From positions 1,674,001-1,738,000 of the forward strand of contig CBDDOJ010000002.1 of NCBI GenBank assembly GCA_965231865.1: DNA of 64,000 nt. Direction: 5' to 3'. This document shows positions 9,232-16,518 of this stretch, one piece after another; position 1 is the first letter of the stretch, and the number at the start of each line of letters is the position of its first letter. The notes below the pieces were generated by a model that made no database searches, was not told where the DNA came from, and worked only from the letters and a program-made list of their open reading frames with translations. Made by a program: the position numbers and the translations under genes. The stretch is from WTGA01 sp965231865 (lineage in GTDB: Bacteria; Pseudomonadota; Gammaproteobacteria; Arenicellales; Poriferihabitantaceae).

Positions 9232-9897
9232 TTAACCCGTCTTTTCCTTTTCCACCTTGTCAATCAGGAAGTTGATGACTTCGATCAGCTTTGCCTGGCT
9301 GCCGGCCATTGAAATGGTTGTTCGGTAGCGGCCGTCGACAATAATGGAAGGCACCCCGGTGATCCCGTATTTTCTGGACATGACACTGGAGAAATTCAGT
9401 TTGTTCACAACGGCAAAAGAGTCGAATGTGTCAATGATGGCCTGCCGGTCTGCACCGTTTTCTTCCGCCCAGTTGGCCAGGGCTTCCACGGTCTCCAGAT
9501 TACGCCTGTCAAGGTGTATGGCATCAAAGAATTTCCCATGCAATTGTTCCACCAGCCCCAGTGCTTCAAACGTATAGTAGGCCTTGGCGCCGAATTCCCA
9601 GTTTTTATTGAGCAGGGCCGGAATGGGGACATACTGTGCATTGTCCGGAATATTTTCCTTCCATTCAACGATAAAGGGTTCCAGGGCAAAGCAGTGCGGA
9701 CAACGGTACCAGAACAGTTCCACCACTTCTATCTTGTCACCGGTCTGGACGGGCTGAACTTCATCCAGCAATTCATAGTGGCCGCCGGCAAGGAAGGGTT
9801 CCGGTTCCTCCTGGGCCATGACCAGGAAACTGCTCGCCAATAAGGTCATTCCGACCATGGCCAGTACGGTAGATACTCTTTTTTTCAGGTGCTTCAT
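9232..9897 (-). CDS. dsbA: Thiol:disulfide interchange protein DsbA
   Basis: Periplasmic disulfide oxidoreductase of 221 residues. The start at 9897 gives an N-terminal signal peptide (KKR followed by a hydrophobic stretch to about residue 27, with VMAQE as likely cleavage area). The active site is CPHC (about residues 66-69 in FWYRCPHCF), and the cis-proline lies in GVPSIIVDG. Helical insertion and length match gammaproteobacterial DsbA. The first part of the open frame upstream of 9897 overlaps the spacer after mpl and is not family-like. It is probably part of the run mpl-dsbA-phosphodiesterase. DsbB, its usual reoxidant, is not in the window. Confidence 0.9.
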   Translation of the reverse strand: MKHLKKRVSTVLAMVGMTLLASSFLVMAQEEPEPFLAGGHYELLDEVQPVQTGDKIEVVELFWYRCPHCFALEPFIVEWKENIPDNAQYVPIPALLNKNWEFGAKAYYTFEALGLVEQLHGKFFDAIHLDRRNLETVEALANWAEENGADRQAIIDTFDSFAVVNKLNFSSVMSRKYGITGVPSIIVDGRYRTTISMAGSQAKLIEVINFLIDKVEKEKTG

Positions 9898-9932
9898 TGT
9901 GAGGATATGCGTGATGTGGTGATTGGGTAACG

Positions 9933-11297
9933 TTAGATGAATTTCGTTTCGAGACGTTCGCGCAGGGCATATGGAATGCCATCGAAACTTGCGTTGCTCA
10001 TGCAAATGATAACGACATTGGGCCCGGCTCTCAATATCAATTCATCCAGCAGGGCGTGTTTGTCGCCACGCACCGCAATCTTCGACCGGGTAGTCAGTTC
10101 ATTCGGGTCCCAGTCCAGGCCTCCCGTATCATAGATGAAGGTCCTATCTGCCTGGTCCAGGGATTCCCCCAGCCGGTTGCCATGGACACCCCGTTTCATG
10201 GTGTTCGATCCCGGTTCCAGCACAACGACGATTTCATGATTGGGATGCCTGGAGAGCACCGCGTTGATGGTGGCACCAATGGCAGTGGGGTGATGGGCGA
10301 AATCCTCGTACAGATACAGGCTTTTCCAGTGGAACAGCCGCTGAAGACGACGGTCTGACGGCTTGAAGTTGTCCAGTGCGCGACAGGCCGGCTCAATACC
10401 AATGCCGGCACAGTGGGAAGCGGCCACCGCCGCCAGTGCATTGTGCATGTTGTGCCGGCCAATACAGCCCCAGTGGACGGAACCGGCGGTTTTTCCCTCC
10501 AGGCAGATTTCGAATTCCGAATGATCACTGCGAAGGGGCCTGGCAAACCACCTGCAGCCCGGATAATCAATGGAAAATGATTCGACCTGGCTCCAGCATC
10601 CCATTTCCAATACGCTGGAGATATTCTCATCGTCGTAATTGGCTACCACAAACCCCTTTGCAGGGACAATGCGGAGCAGGTGATGGAACTGGGTCTTTAT
10701 CTGCCCGATATTCTCAAAGATATCCGCATGGTCAAATTCCAGGTTGTTCAGGATGGCAATATCCGGTTTGTAGTGAATAAACTTTGAGCGCTTGTCGAAA
10801 AATGCCGTGTCATATTCGTCCGCCTCAATGACAAACCATCGGCTGTCACCCGCAGAGGCAGAGTGGTCAAAATTGCCCGGTTTCCCGCCAATCAGGTATC
10901 CCGGTTTCCTGTGGCATCGGTGCAGGACCCAGGCCACCATTGAGGAGGTGGATGTTTTGCCGTGCGTACCGGATACGGCAATGACTTTTTTGTCGCGAAG
11001 GAAGTTTTCATGCAGCCACTGGGGACCGGACAGGAATGCACGGCCGTCATTCAGCATGGATTCCACCAGGGGGTTTCCCCTGGAAAGGGCGTTGCCGACC
11101 ACAATCTGGTCGATATCGCCCTCCAGGTGTTCCGCAAGGTAACCTTCGAGAACCGGTATGTTTTCCGAGGCAAGGAGCGTCGACATGGGGGGGAAGACAT
11201 TGCTGTCGCAACCGGAAACCTCGTGCCCCTGTGCTCTGGCAAGTTGTGCGATCCCCGCCATGAACGTCCCACAAATCCCTGCGATGAACAGTTTCAC
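9933..11297 (-). CDS. mpl: UDP-MurNAc:L-alanyl-gamma-D-glutamyl-meso-DAP ligase
   Basis: Peptidoglycan recycling ligase that joins recovered murein tripeptide to UDP-N-acetylmuramate in the cytoplasm. The 454 residues start KLFIAGICGTFMAGIAQLAR, the Mpl/MurC nucleotide-like N-domain, then the ATP-binding AVSGTHGKTSTSSM (about 107-120), NNLEFDHADIF and the C-terminal DDFAHHPTAI-type segment seen here as EDFAHHPTAIGAT. The start codon is GTG (11295-11297), overlapping the stop of the upstream membrane protein in a GTGA junction, which suggests translational coupling. AmpG, the muropeptide importer of the same recycling pathway, is also in the window (48.7 kb). Confidence 0.94.
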   Translation of the reverse strand: MKLFIAGICGTFMAGIAQLARAQGHEVSGCDSNVFPPMSTLLASENIPVLEGYLAEHLEGDIDQIVVGNALSRGNPLVESMLNDGRAFLSGPQWLHENFLRDKKVIAVSGTHGKTSTSSMVAWVLHRCHRKPGYLIGGKPGNFDHSASAGDSRWFVIEADEYDTAFFDKRSKFIHYKPDIAILNNLEFDHADIFENIGQIKTQFHHLLRIVPAKGFVVANYDDENISSVLEMGCWSQVESFSIDYPGCRWFARPLRSDHSEFEICLEGKTAGSVHWGCIGRHNMHNALAAVAASHCAGIGIEPACRALDNFKPSDRRLQRLFHWKSLYLYEDFAHHPTAIGATINAVLSRHPNHEIVVVLEPGSNTMKRGVHGNRLGESLDQADRTFIYDTGGLDWDPNELTTRSKIAVRGDKHALLDELILRAGPNVVIICMSNASFDGIPYALRERLETKFI

Positions 11298-11812
11298 AGG
11301 ATCAGTTCCCCAAAAATACTCATCAGGACCAGGGCGAAGGACAGTTCCAGTACCATAGTGATGACAAATGCAAATACCAGGCCGATTTCAAGGGTTTCCC
11401 GCAGTATGAACACGATCACCGCAAAATACCAGAAACTGGAAAGTATGATCATGAGTTGGGGGAGACTCAGGGTGTACGAGGCCAATCCTTCCGCATGGGC
11501 CATGAGGATGAATGGCATGGTAAAGACCAGCAACAGTGCGGAGCAACCGTACAGTGCGGTGGCCGACTGCAGCCAGCGTTCAGGTTTTCGGAACAGGAAC
11601 AAAAGGAGGGCCAGCCCGGCGCCAAGCAACAGAATCTGGGTCAGTGACAGGCTGAGAATATTCACGTTTCCCGCCAATTGGCTGTTGCGCATGATGAACA
11701 GCCCCAGGGTGATGGCAATGACGGAAACAAGGCGGTTTCCGGCAGCCGGCAAATCCTGGGGGGAAGCCCGAAACAGGCAGATTCGCAGAATTATTCGAAT
11801 GGTGTCAGGCAT
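11294..11812 (-). CDS. Integral membrane protein, function unknown
   Basis: A 172-residue hydrophobic protein with about five predicted membrane segments (for example VSVIAITLGLFIM, ILLLGAGLALLLFLF, ALLLVFTMPFILM, LMIILSSFWYFAVIVFIL and the C-terminal FVITMVLELSFALVLMSIF). The composition and length recall the Yip1-domain-like membrane proteins of gammaproteobacteria, but I do not see a decisive motif. ATG at 11812 follows directly on an in-frame TTG. Its stop overlaps the GTG start of mpl, so the two are likely translated together; a link to cell-wall metabolism is possible but unproven. It is divergent from rnd. Confidence 0.72.
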   Translation of the reverse strand: MPDTIRIILRICLFRASPQDLPAAGNRLVSVIAITLGLFIMRNSQLAGNVNILSLSLTQILLLGAGLALLLFLFRKPERWLQSATALYGCSALLLVFTMPFILMAHAEGLASYTLSLPQLMIILSSFWYFAVIVFILRETLEIGLVFAFVITMVLELSFALVLMSIFGELIL

Positions 11813-11855
11813 CAATACATACTTCTGATAAGGGTTCGGATGATATCATTATGTT

Positions 11856-13013
11856 ATGTCAAAATTATCCCTAATCACCAATCCCGCTGACCTGGAGGCC
11901 TGTGTTCATTCCGCCAGGGAGTCGGGGTGGGTCGGGGTGGATACCGAGTTTCTCCGGGTAACCACCTATTATCCCCTGCTGTGCCTCATTCAGCTTCGAA
12001 CCGGGAGCGGCGAATACTGCATTGATGTGTTGGCTATCCCGGACCTGTCCGCACTTGCACAGGTGTTCTCGGATGCATCCATTACAAAGATATTCCATTC
12101 CTGCCGGCAGGACCTGGAAGCCCTGGACCAGCGGCTGGACCAACCCCTGGTCAATGTCTATGACACTCAGGTAGCGGCGGCGCTTTGTGGGTATGGAGAC
12201 CAGGTCGGATATGCGTCGATGGTGGAAATGGCTTTCGGGACGGTATTGCCGAAGCAGCACACCCGTGCGGATTGGAGCGCCAGGCCGCTTTCCAGTGCCC
12301 AGCTCGAATACGCGATGGATGATGTTCGGTATCTGAATCCGTTGCGGGATTTTATGGACCGGAAGCTCTCCGGTCTGGACCGGATTGGATGGATGAAAGA
12401 GGAGTGTCGGAAGATCGTGGATGAACAGGCGCATATTGTCGAACCGGAACAGGCATGGAAGCGTTTGAAGGGAGGGCAAAGGCTGTCCATAAAGCATCAG
12501 GAAATCGCCCGGGCACTAACCGTCTGGCGCGAGCGGGTTGCCCAGTCCCGGAACCGCCCGCGAGAGTGGATATTGTCGAGCCGGGCGATCATTGAGATTG
12601 CCACCCGCCGGCCCGGGGATTTGCGATCACTCGCCGGGCTGGAAAATGTCCGCCCCAGGCTGGTAAACAAGCTGGGCAAACAGATTCTGGCGGTTGTCCG
12701 GGGCGGCCCGGTTTCCGGTGAAGCCATGCCGGCCTGGGCCAGTCGATGTCCTCTCAATTCCCATGAAAAACACCAGGTTGGGAAAATCATGAAAGTGGTC
12801 CGGGAAGCCAGCAGGGAGGTCGGGATCAGCCAGGCACTGCTTGCCAGCCGGGGGGATGTTGAGTCGATTGTGCGGGGCCGGCTGGATCTCCCGGTGCTTA
12901 CAGGGTGGCGGCGGGTGCTGGTGGGAGAGCAGATTTTGACCTGCCTGGGACAGGTCGTGGACCATGCGGACGGGCGGGTTCCGGTCGCCGTCAAGAATTC
13001 CATTCCACCCTAG
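11856..13013 (+). CDS. rnd: Ribonuclease D
   Basis: 3'-to-5' exoribonuclease of the DEDD family acting in tRNA 3'-end maturation. The 385 residues hold the three exonuclease motifs: VGVDTEFLR (Asp/Glu), IFHSCRQDLEAL (Asp) and the EYAMDDVRYL motif with Asp and Tyr. An HRDC domain follows (about 215-290, ARALTVWRERVAQSRNRPREWI), then a second HRDC-like region. ATG at 11856 gives the standard start. The stop codon TAG shares the palindrome CTAG with the stop of convergent mltA, so the two genes overlap by four bases. Confidence 0.93.
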   Translation: MSKLSLITNPADLEACVHSARESGWVGVDTEFLRVTTYYPLLCLIQLRTGSGEYCIDVLAIPDLSALAQVFSDASITKIFHSCRQDLEALDQRLDQPLVNVYDTQVAAALCGYGDQVGYASMVEMAFGTVLPKQHTRADWSARPLSSAQLEYAMDDVRYLNPLRDFMDRKLSGLDRIGWMKEECRKIVDEQAHIVEPEQAWKRLKGGQRLSIKHQEIARALTVWRERVAQSRNRPREWILSSRAIIEIATRRPGDLRSLAGLENVRPRLVNKLGKQILAVVRGGPVSGEAMPAWASRCPLNSHEKHQVGKIMKVVREASREVGISQALLASRGDVESIVRGRLDLPVLTGWRRVLVGEQILTCLGQVVDHADGRVPVAVKNSIPP

Positions 13014-14149
13014 TTTTTTGCCCGGTCAGAGCCGGCTTTCCGGGGTTGCAGGACAATCAGGCGGACGGGTTCCTTCATGTTTCCTGCGGCCCGTTCGGCA
13101 TCCTCTCCATACCCCCAGAAAAGGTCGGCGCGCAACGTGCCCTTGATGGCTCCCCCGGTGTCCTGGGCGACGACCAGGCGATTGTACTGTTTCCCCGGGT
13201 TGCCCGGATAATTGGTCATCAGCCACATGGGGGTACCCAGTTTCACCAGTTTTGGGTCAATGGCGATGCTGCGCTCCGGTGTCAACGGCACGTTCAACGA
13301 TCCGATGGGCCCGTTTTCCGGGTTGTTGCGCAACACGAAAAAAACATAACTGGGGTTGCGGTTCAGCAACGATTCCGCTTTCCCGGGATTGTCATCCAGC
13401 CACTGGCGAATGGTGAATAACGAGATTTCCTCGCGGGCCAGTTCTCCGTCCTGCAGCAGGATCCGTCCAATGGGGACATAGGGATGCCCGTTCTGGTTGC
13501 TGTAGCCGGCTCCCAGCAGGGTGCCGTCAGGCAGCTGAATGCGACCCGACCCCTGTATGTGCAGGAAAAAAACATCGTCGCGGTTGTCCAGCCAGATCAG
13601 CTCATTTCCTGCAAGCAGGGCACGGTTGGATTCGATCTCCTCCCTGGAATAGAACGGGACAATCCGGTCGCCCCGGAGCTGCCCCCGCAACCGCCGGTCT
13701 TTCAAATCGGGATATACGTCTCCAAGATGAATGGTAAGCAGCGATTCCGGCTGCTGGTAGAGGGGATACCGGTACCGTTCGTCCGGCTCCAGGCTGCCGA
13801 ACAGCAGCGGTTCATAGTAGCCGGTAATCAGGCCCTGTTCCTTTCCGCCTCTGGCATACAGGGTATGGGGTTGAAACCAGTGTTCAATGAATTCTCTTGC
13901 CTGGGTATCATTCGGCGCATCCAATCCGGTGATTTGGGAGCAAATCGATGCCCATTCCGTTGTGTCGCTGACCGCCTTGCAATTGTTGACCAGCGCCGGC
14001 CAGACTTCGGCATGGGCATCCTCCTCCCAGCCGGGCAACTCGGACCAGTCCATGGGCGCCCCGATGGTGGCGGGTTTGTCCTTGGTGGGTATGCAGCCTG
14101 ACAGGGCAGCCATGCACAAAACCCACAGTGCGATTTTAACGGGGGACAT
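13010..14149 (-). CDS. mltA: Membrane-bound lytic murein transglycosylase A
   Basis: Outer-membrane lipoprotein that cleaves peptidoglycan glycan strands to 1,6-anhydromuropeptides. The 379 residues begin with a lipoprotein signal peptide ending in the lipobox LSGC (Cys19). The MltA domain follows (ITGYYEPLLFGS, FFLHIQGSGRIQLPDG) and the 3D domain near the end holds the catalytic aspartate region VAQDTGGAIKG and LRADLFWGYG. ATG at 14149 has AGGA five bases upstream. Products of this enzyme would feed AmpG and Mpl, both in this window. It is convergent with rnd and overlaps it at the shared CTAG. Confidence 0.93.
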   Translation of the reverse strand: MSPVKIALWVLCMAALSGCIPTKDKPATIGAPMDWSELPGWEEDAHAEVWPALVNNCKAVSDTTEWASICSQITGLDAPNDTQAREFIEHWFQPHTLYARGGKEQGLITGYYEPLLFGSLEPDERYRYPLYQQPESLLTIHLGDVYPDLKDRRLRGQLRGDRIVPFYSREEIESNRALLAGNELIWLDNRDDVFFLHIQGSGRIQLPDGTLLGAGYSNQNGHPYVPIGRILLQDGELAREEISLFTIRQWLDDNPGKAESLLNRNPSYVFFVLRNNPENGPIGSLNVPLTPERSIAIDPKLVKLGTPMWLMTNYPGNPGKQYNRLVVAQDTGGAIKGTLRADLFWGYGEDAERAAGNMKEPVRLIVLQPRKAGSDRAKN

Positions 14150-14603
14150 GAATCCTGAAGGCTGGCAGCGGGGTGATCTTCGTTATCCGGATGACTGGAG
14201 TGTGTGCCCGGGTATTCTACCACTTCCCTTTTTCCGTTTGCCTGACTGCCCGGGATAAAAATCCCGTTCCCGGCCGTGGGAGAGGCGACCCATGCAACCA
14301 GGTAGGCGTGCAGGACCGGGGAGTCTTTCGGCCCCCGGAACACTGCAAGCAGAAGAAGAATTCGGGGGAGAGGGGCCAGCATGGATAAAAACGGGCGGTG
14401 AGCCATTGTAATCCGAATTCCTGAACACACACGGAACCGGGCGAAACCCCGTTGAGTCGAAGCAGGCCCCGGTTTGTACCTTGTTGTGGTGGTTTTTCCG
14501 GATATGCCGGGAAACCCTGAAATTTTCTGGCATTTACCCGGTGATGTTGATTGGAATCTGCAGTATAATAGTGCCCCCATTAATTTGTCAGGAAATAATT
14601 TAT
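14150..14603 (+). promoter_or_regulatory. Spacer between mltA and rpsU with rpsU promoter
   Basis: A 454-base region without a supportable gene. Close to rpsU a perfect TATAAT (14564-14569) lies 35 bases before the start codon; no good -35 hexamer is found at 17 bases, so the promoter may rely on its -10 element. A ribosome-binding AGGAAA (14590-14595) precedes the rpsU ATG. The rest is probably the mltA promoter region on the other strand. Confidence 0.5.
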
Positions 14604-14819
14604 ATGCCGTCTGTACAAGTTCGAATGAACGAGCCTTTTGATGTTATCTTGAGACGATTTCGTCGTGTCTGTGAACGCGCGGGTGTGTTTACCGAGTCTC
14701 GCCGTCGCCAATGCTACGAAAAACCCACCACGGTCCGCAAGCGTGATAATGATGCAGCGGTACGACGTGAAATGAAACGCATTTCCCGCCAGCAGGCCCG
14801 ATACAAACGTTTGTACTGA
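14604..14819 (+). CDS. rpsU: 30S ribosomal protein S21
   Basis: Small basic ribosomal protein of 71 residues, part of the 30S platform and needed for translation initiation on structured mRNAs. The sequence PSVQVRMNEPFDVILRRFRR and the arginine-rich end RQQARYKRLY are unmistakable bS21. The ATG at 14604 is preceded by AGGAAA; the open frame further upstream is not part of the protein. yqeY follows after 43 bases, as in the gammaproteobacterial macromolecular-synthesis operon, but dnaG and rpoD do not come next. Confidence 0.97.
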   Translation: MPSVQVRMNEPFDVILRRFRRVCERAGVFTESRRRQCYEKPTTVRKRDNDAAVRREMKRISRQQARYKRLY

Positions 14820-14862
14820 TCCCTCCCGGCTGTATCCGCTGTAAGCTGGACCTCTCCTCCCC

Positions 14863-15306
14863 ATGAGCCTCAAGGAGCGTATTGTTGCCGACATGAAGAC
14901 GGCCATGCGTAACCGGGAAACGGTCAAGCTGGAAACCATCCGCCTGTTGCGCGCGGCCATTCAGCGAAAGGAAGTGGACAGCCGGACCGAACTGGAAGAC
15001 AGCGGTGTGCTGCAGATTGTGCAGAAGCAGGTGAAACAGTGCAAGGATGCCGCCAGCCAGTTCCAGCAGGGAGGAAGGTCGGACCTGGCAGACAGGGAAC
15101 AAGCCCAGGTCGTCATCCTGGAAACCTATCTGCCTGCACAGTTGTCCGATGCGGAGATGGACGCACTGGTGGAGGAAGCGATTCAGCAGACGGGTGCGAC
15201 CTCAATGAAAGAGATGGGCCAGGTGATGGGGGTGGTGAAATCCAGGGCACAGGGACAGGCGGATATGGGCGTGATCAGTGGGAAAATCAAATCGATTCTG
15301 GGGTAG
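14863..15306 (+). CDS. yqeY: GatB/YqeY domain protein
   Basis: A 147-residue protein of the YqeY family, a stand-alone version of the tRNA-binding tail domain of the amidotransferase GatB; its precise role is unknown. Family features are SLKERIVADMKTAMRNRE at the start, EQAQVVILETYLPAQLSDAE in the middle and the closing MGQVMGVVKSRAQGQADMG and SGKIKSIL. It follows rpsU closely and is likely co-transcribed. In most gammaproteobacteria dnaG and rpoD follow, but here a secreted protein of another kind is found 221 bases downstream. Confidence 0.92.
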   Translation: MSLKERIVADMKTAMRNRETVKLETIRLLRAAIQRKEVDSRTELEDSGVLQIVQKQVKQCKDAASQFQQGGRSDLADREQAQVVILETYLPAQLSDAEMDALVEEAIQQTGATSMKEMGQVMGVVKSRAQGQADMGVISGKIKSILG

Positions 15307-15527
15307 GAAACCCTCATGTTCAAACCGAGCGTCCACGGTTGCGCCCGGGTGAGTACGGAGCCTGATCGGTCCCATTCGGGTGTATGGCTGTTTTCCGGTT
15401 TAAGGGAAGACGGATACACGAAAGCGACCCCCGGGAACTCCGGTATCCCCGGCCACGTGTCGCGGTCCCCGGGAAAAGCCACCGGCGGCAAGGGACGACT
15501 CCTTTCCCGGTCCACCTGATTTCATTG

Positions 15528-16313
15528 ATGAAGAAAATCGCGGCCGTTGCGTGGTGTGTGCTGGGCCTGGGGGGAACCCTGGTTGTGCCATGGAGCTGGG
15601 CCGAAGAGGGCAGGGTGGTCGATTTTGTCATTGAGGACAATGGCCACCGCCTGCTCCAGCAGGCACTGCTCCAGGATCGGAAGATATGCGTGGAAAAAGT
15701 CGGTGGAGACCCCGGAAAGGACATGCTGTTTGACGCCTCGATGCGGACACTTTTCATTGTCGATCACGGTGACCGGAGTTACTACCATATCGACCAGGCG
15801 GTAATCGACAAGGCGGCCTCCCTGGTGGAGTCGCTGTCCCGCATCGTCGAGGACCAGCAGGGAGTTTTTGCAGACCTGCTGCAGACCCTGGGCTTTTCAA
15901 AAGACCCGGGGGATACGGTGGTTATCGATGAGGATACCCGTCACACGATGACCGTGGCAGACCTGCGTTGCACCGTGTTTCGACAATTTCGCGACGGCGC
16001 GCTGGAATGGGAAATGTGCGTGTCCTCACGGGACAGTCTGTCCGCCCTGGGTTCCCACTACGAGACCCTGAATACCTTTTATGTTTTTGGCAGCCAGCTG
16101 CTGGACCGGGCGGGGAATCTATTGTCCAGTATGGGGGTAGTGCTCCCCAGGGCATGGGAACCGCGCTCGGAAGGATTGCCCATTCTTGTTCATTCGGTGG
16201 GGGAGGGAATGAGGACGCGCCTGACGGGGATTCGAAGTCAGCAGGACCTGACTGCGGACTGCCTGATCCTGCCCAGCGGGTATACCCGGGCATCGGTTCC
16301 CTTTGTCGGATAG
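15528..16313 (+). CDS. Secreted or periplasmic protein of unknown function
   Basis: A 261-residue protein with a clear Sec signal peptide (KKIAAVAWCVLGLGGTLVV, cleavage likely after WSWA, about residue 25). The mature part contains MLFDASMRTLFIVDHGDRSY, a beta-strand pattern reminiscent of DUF4412-like periplasmic proteins, two cysteines (LRCTVFRQF and WEMCVSS) that might form a disulfide, and no enzyme motif. ATG at 15528 is chosen because it begins the signal peptide; the frame is open 144 bases upstream. It lies downstream of yqeY, and a probable terminator follows at 16482-16506. Function is unknown. Confidence 0.72.
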   Translation: MKKIAAVAWCVLGLGGTLVVPWSWAEEGRVVDFVIEDNGHRLLQQALLQDRKICVEKVGGDPGKDMLFDASMRTLFIVDHGDRSYYHIDQAVIDKAASLVESLSRIVEDQQGVFADLLQTLGFSKDPGDTVVIDEDTRHTMTVADLRCTVFRQFRDGALEWEMCVSSRDSLSALGSHYETLNTFYVFGSQLLDRAGNLLSSMGVVLPRAWEPRSEGLPILVHSVGEGMRTRLTGIRSQQDLTADCLILPSGYTRASVPFVG

Positions 16314-16481
16314 TCAACAAGGGGTTTGCCCCGGAATTTTTCCATGCGCGTGACCTCGCGGACTTGAATTTCCGTTGATCTTCGGATTTTCACCAAAGGG
16401 TACGGGGTGGATGGAGCCAGGAGGGCTGGTGGATTCGCGGGTTGACCGGGGCCTTCAGTGACCCGCCATCTCCGGTGGTAT

Positions 16482-16506
16482 CCGGGATACCCTTTCCCGG
16501 GTTTTT
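16482..16506 (+). terminator. Probable intrinsic terminator
   Basis: A stem CCGGGA / TCCCGG with a seven-base loop is followed directly by GTTTTT. It lies about 170 bases after the secreted-protein gene and just before the stop of convergent gpmI, so it would end plus-strand transcription. Confidence 0.45.
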
Positions 16507-16518
16507 CCATGGACGACC

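Noticed and set aside
14541..14552. A -35 box for rpsU (TTGATT at 14547)
   Set aside because: Spacing to TATAAT is only 11 bases, too short for a normal sigma-70 promoter.
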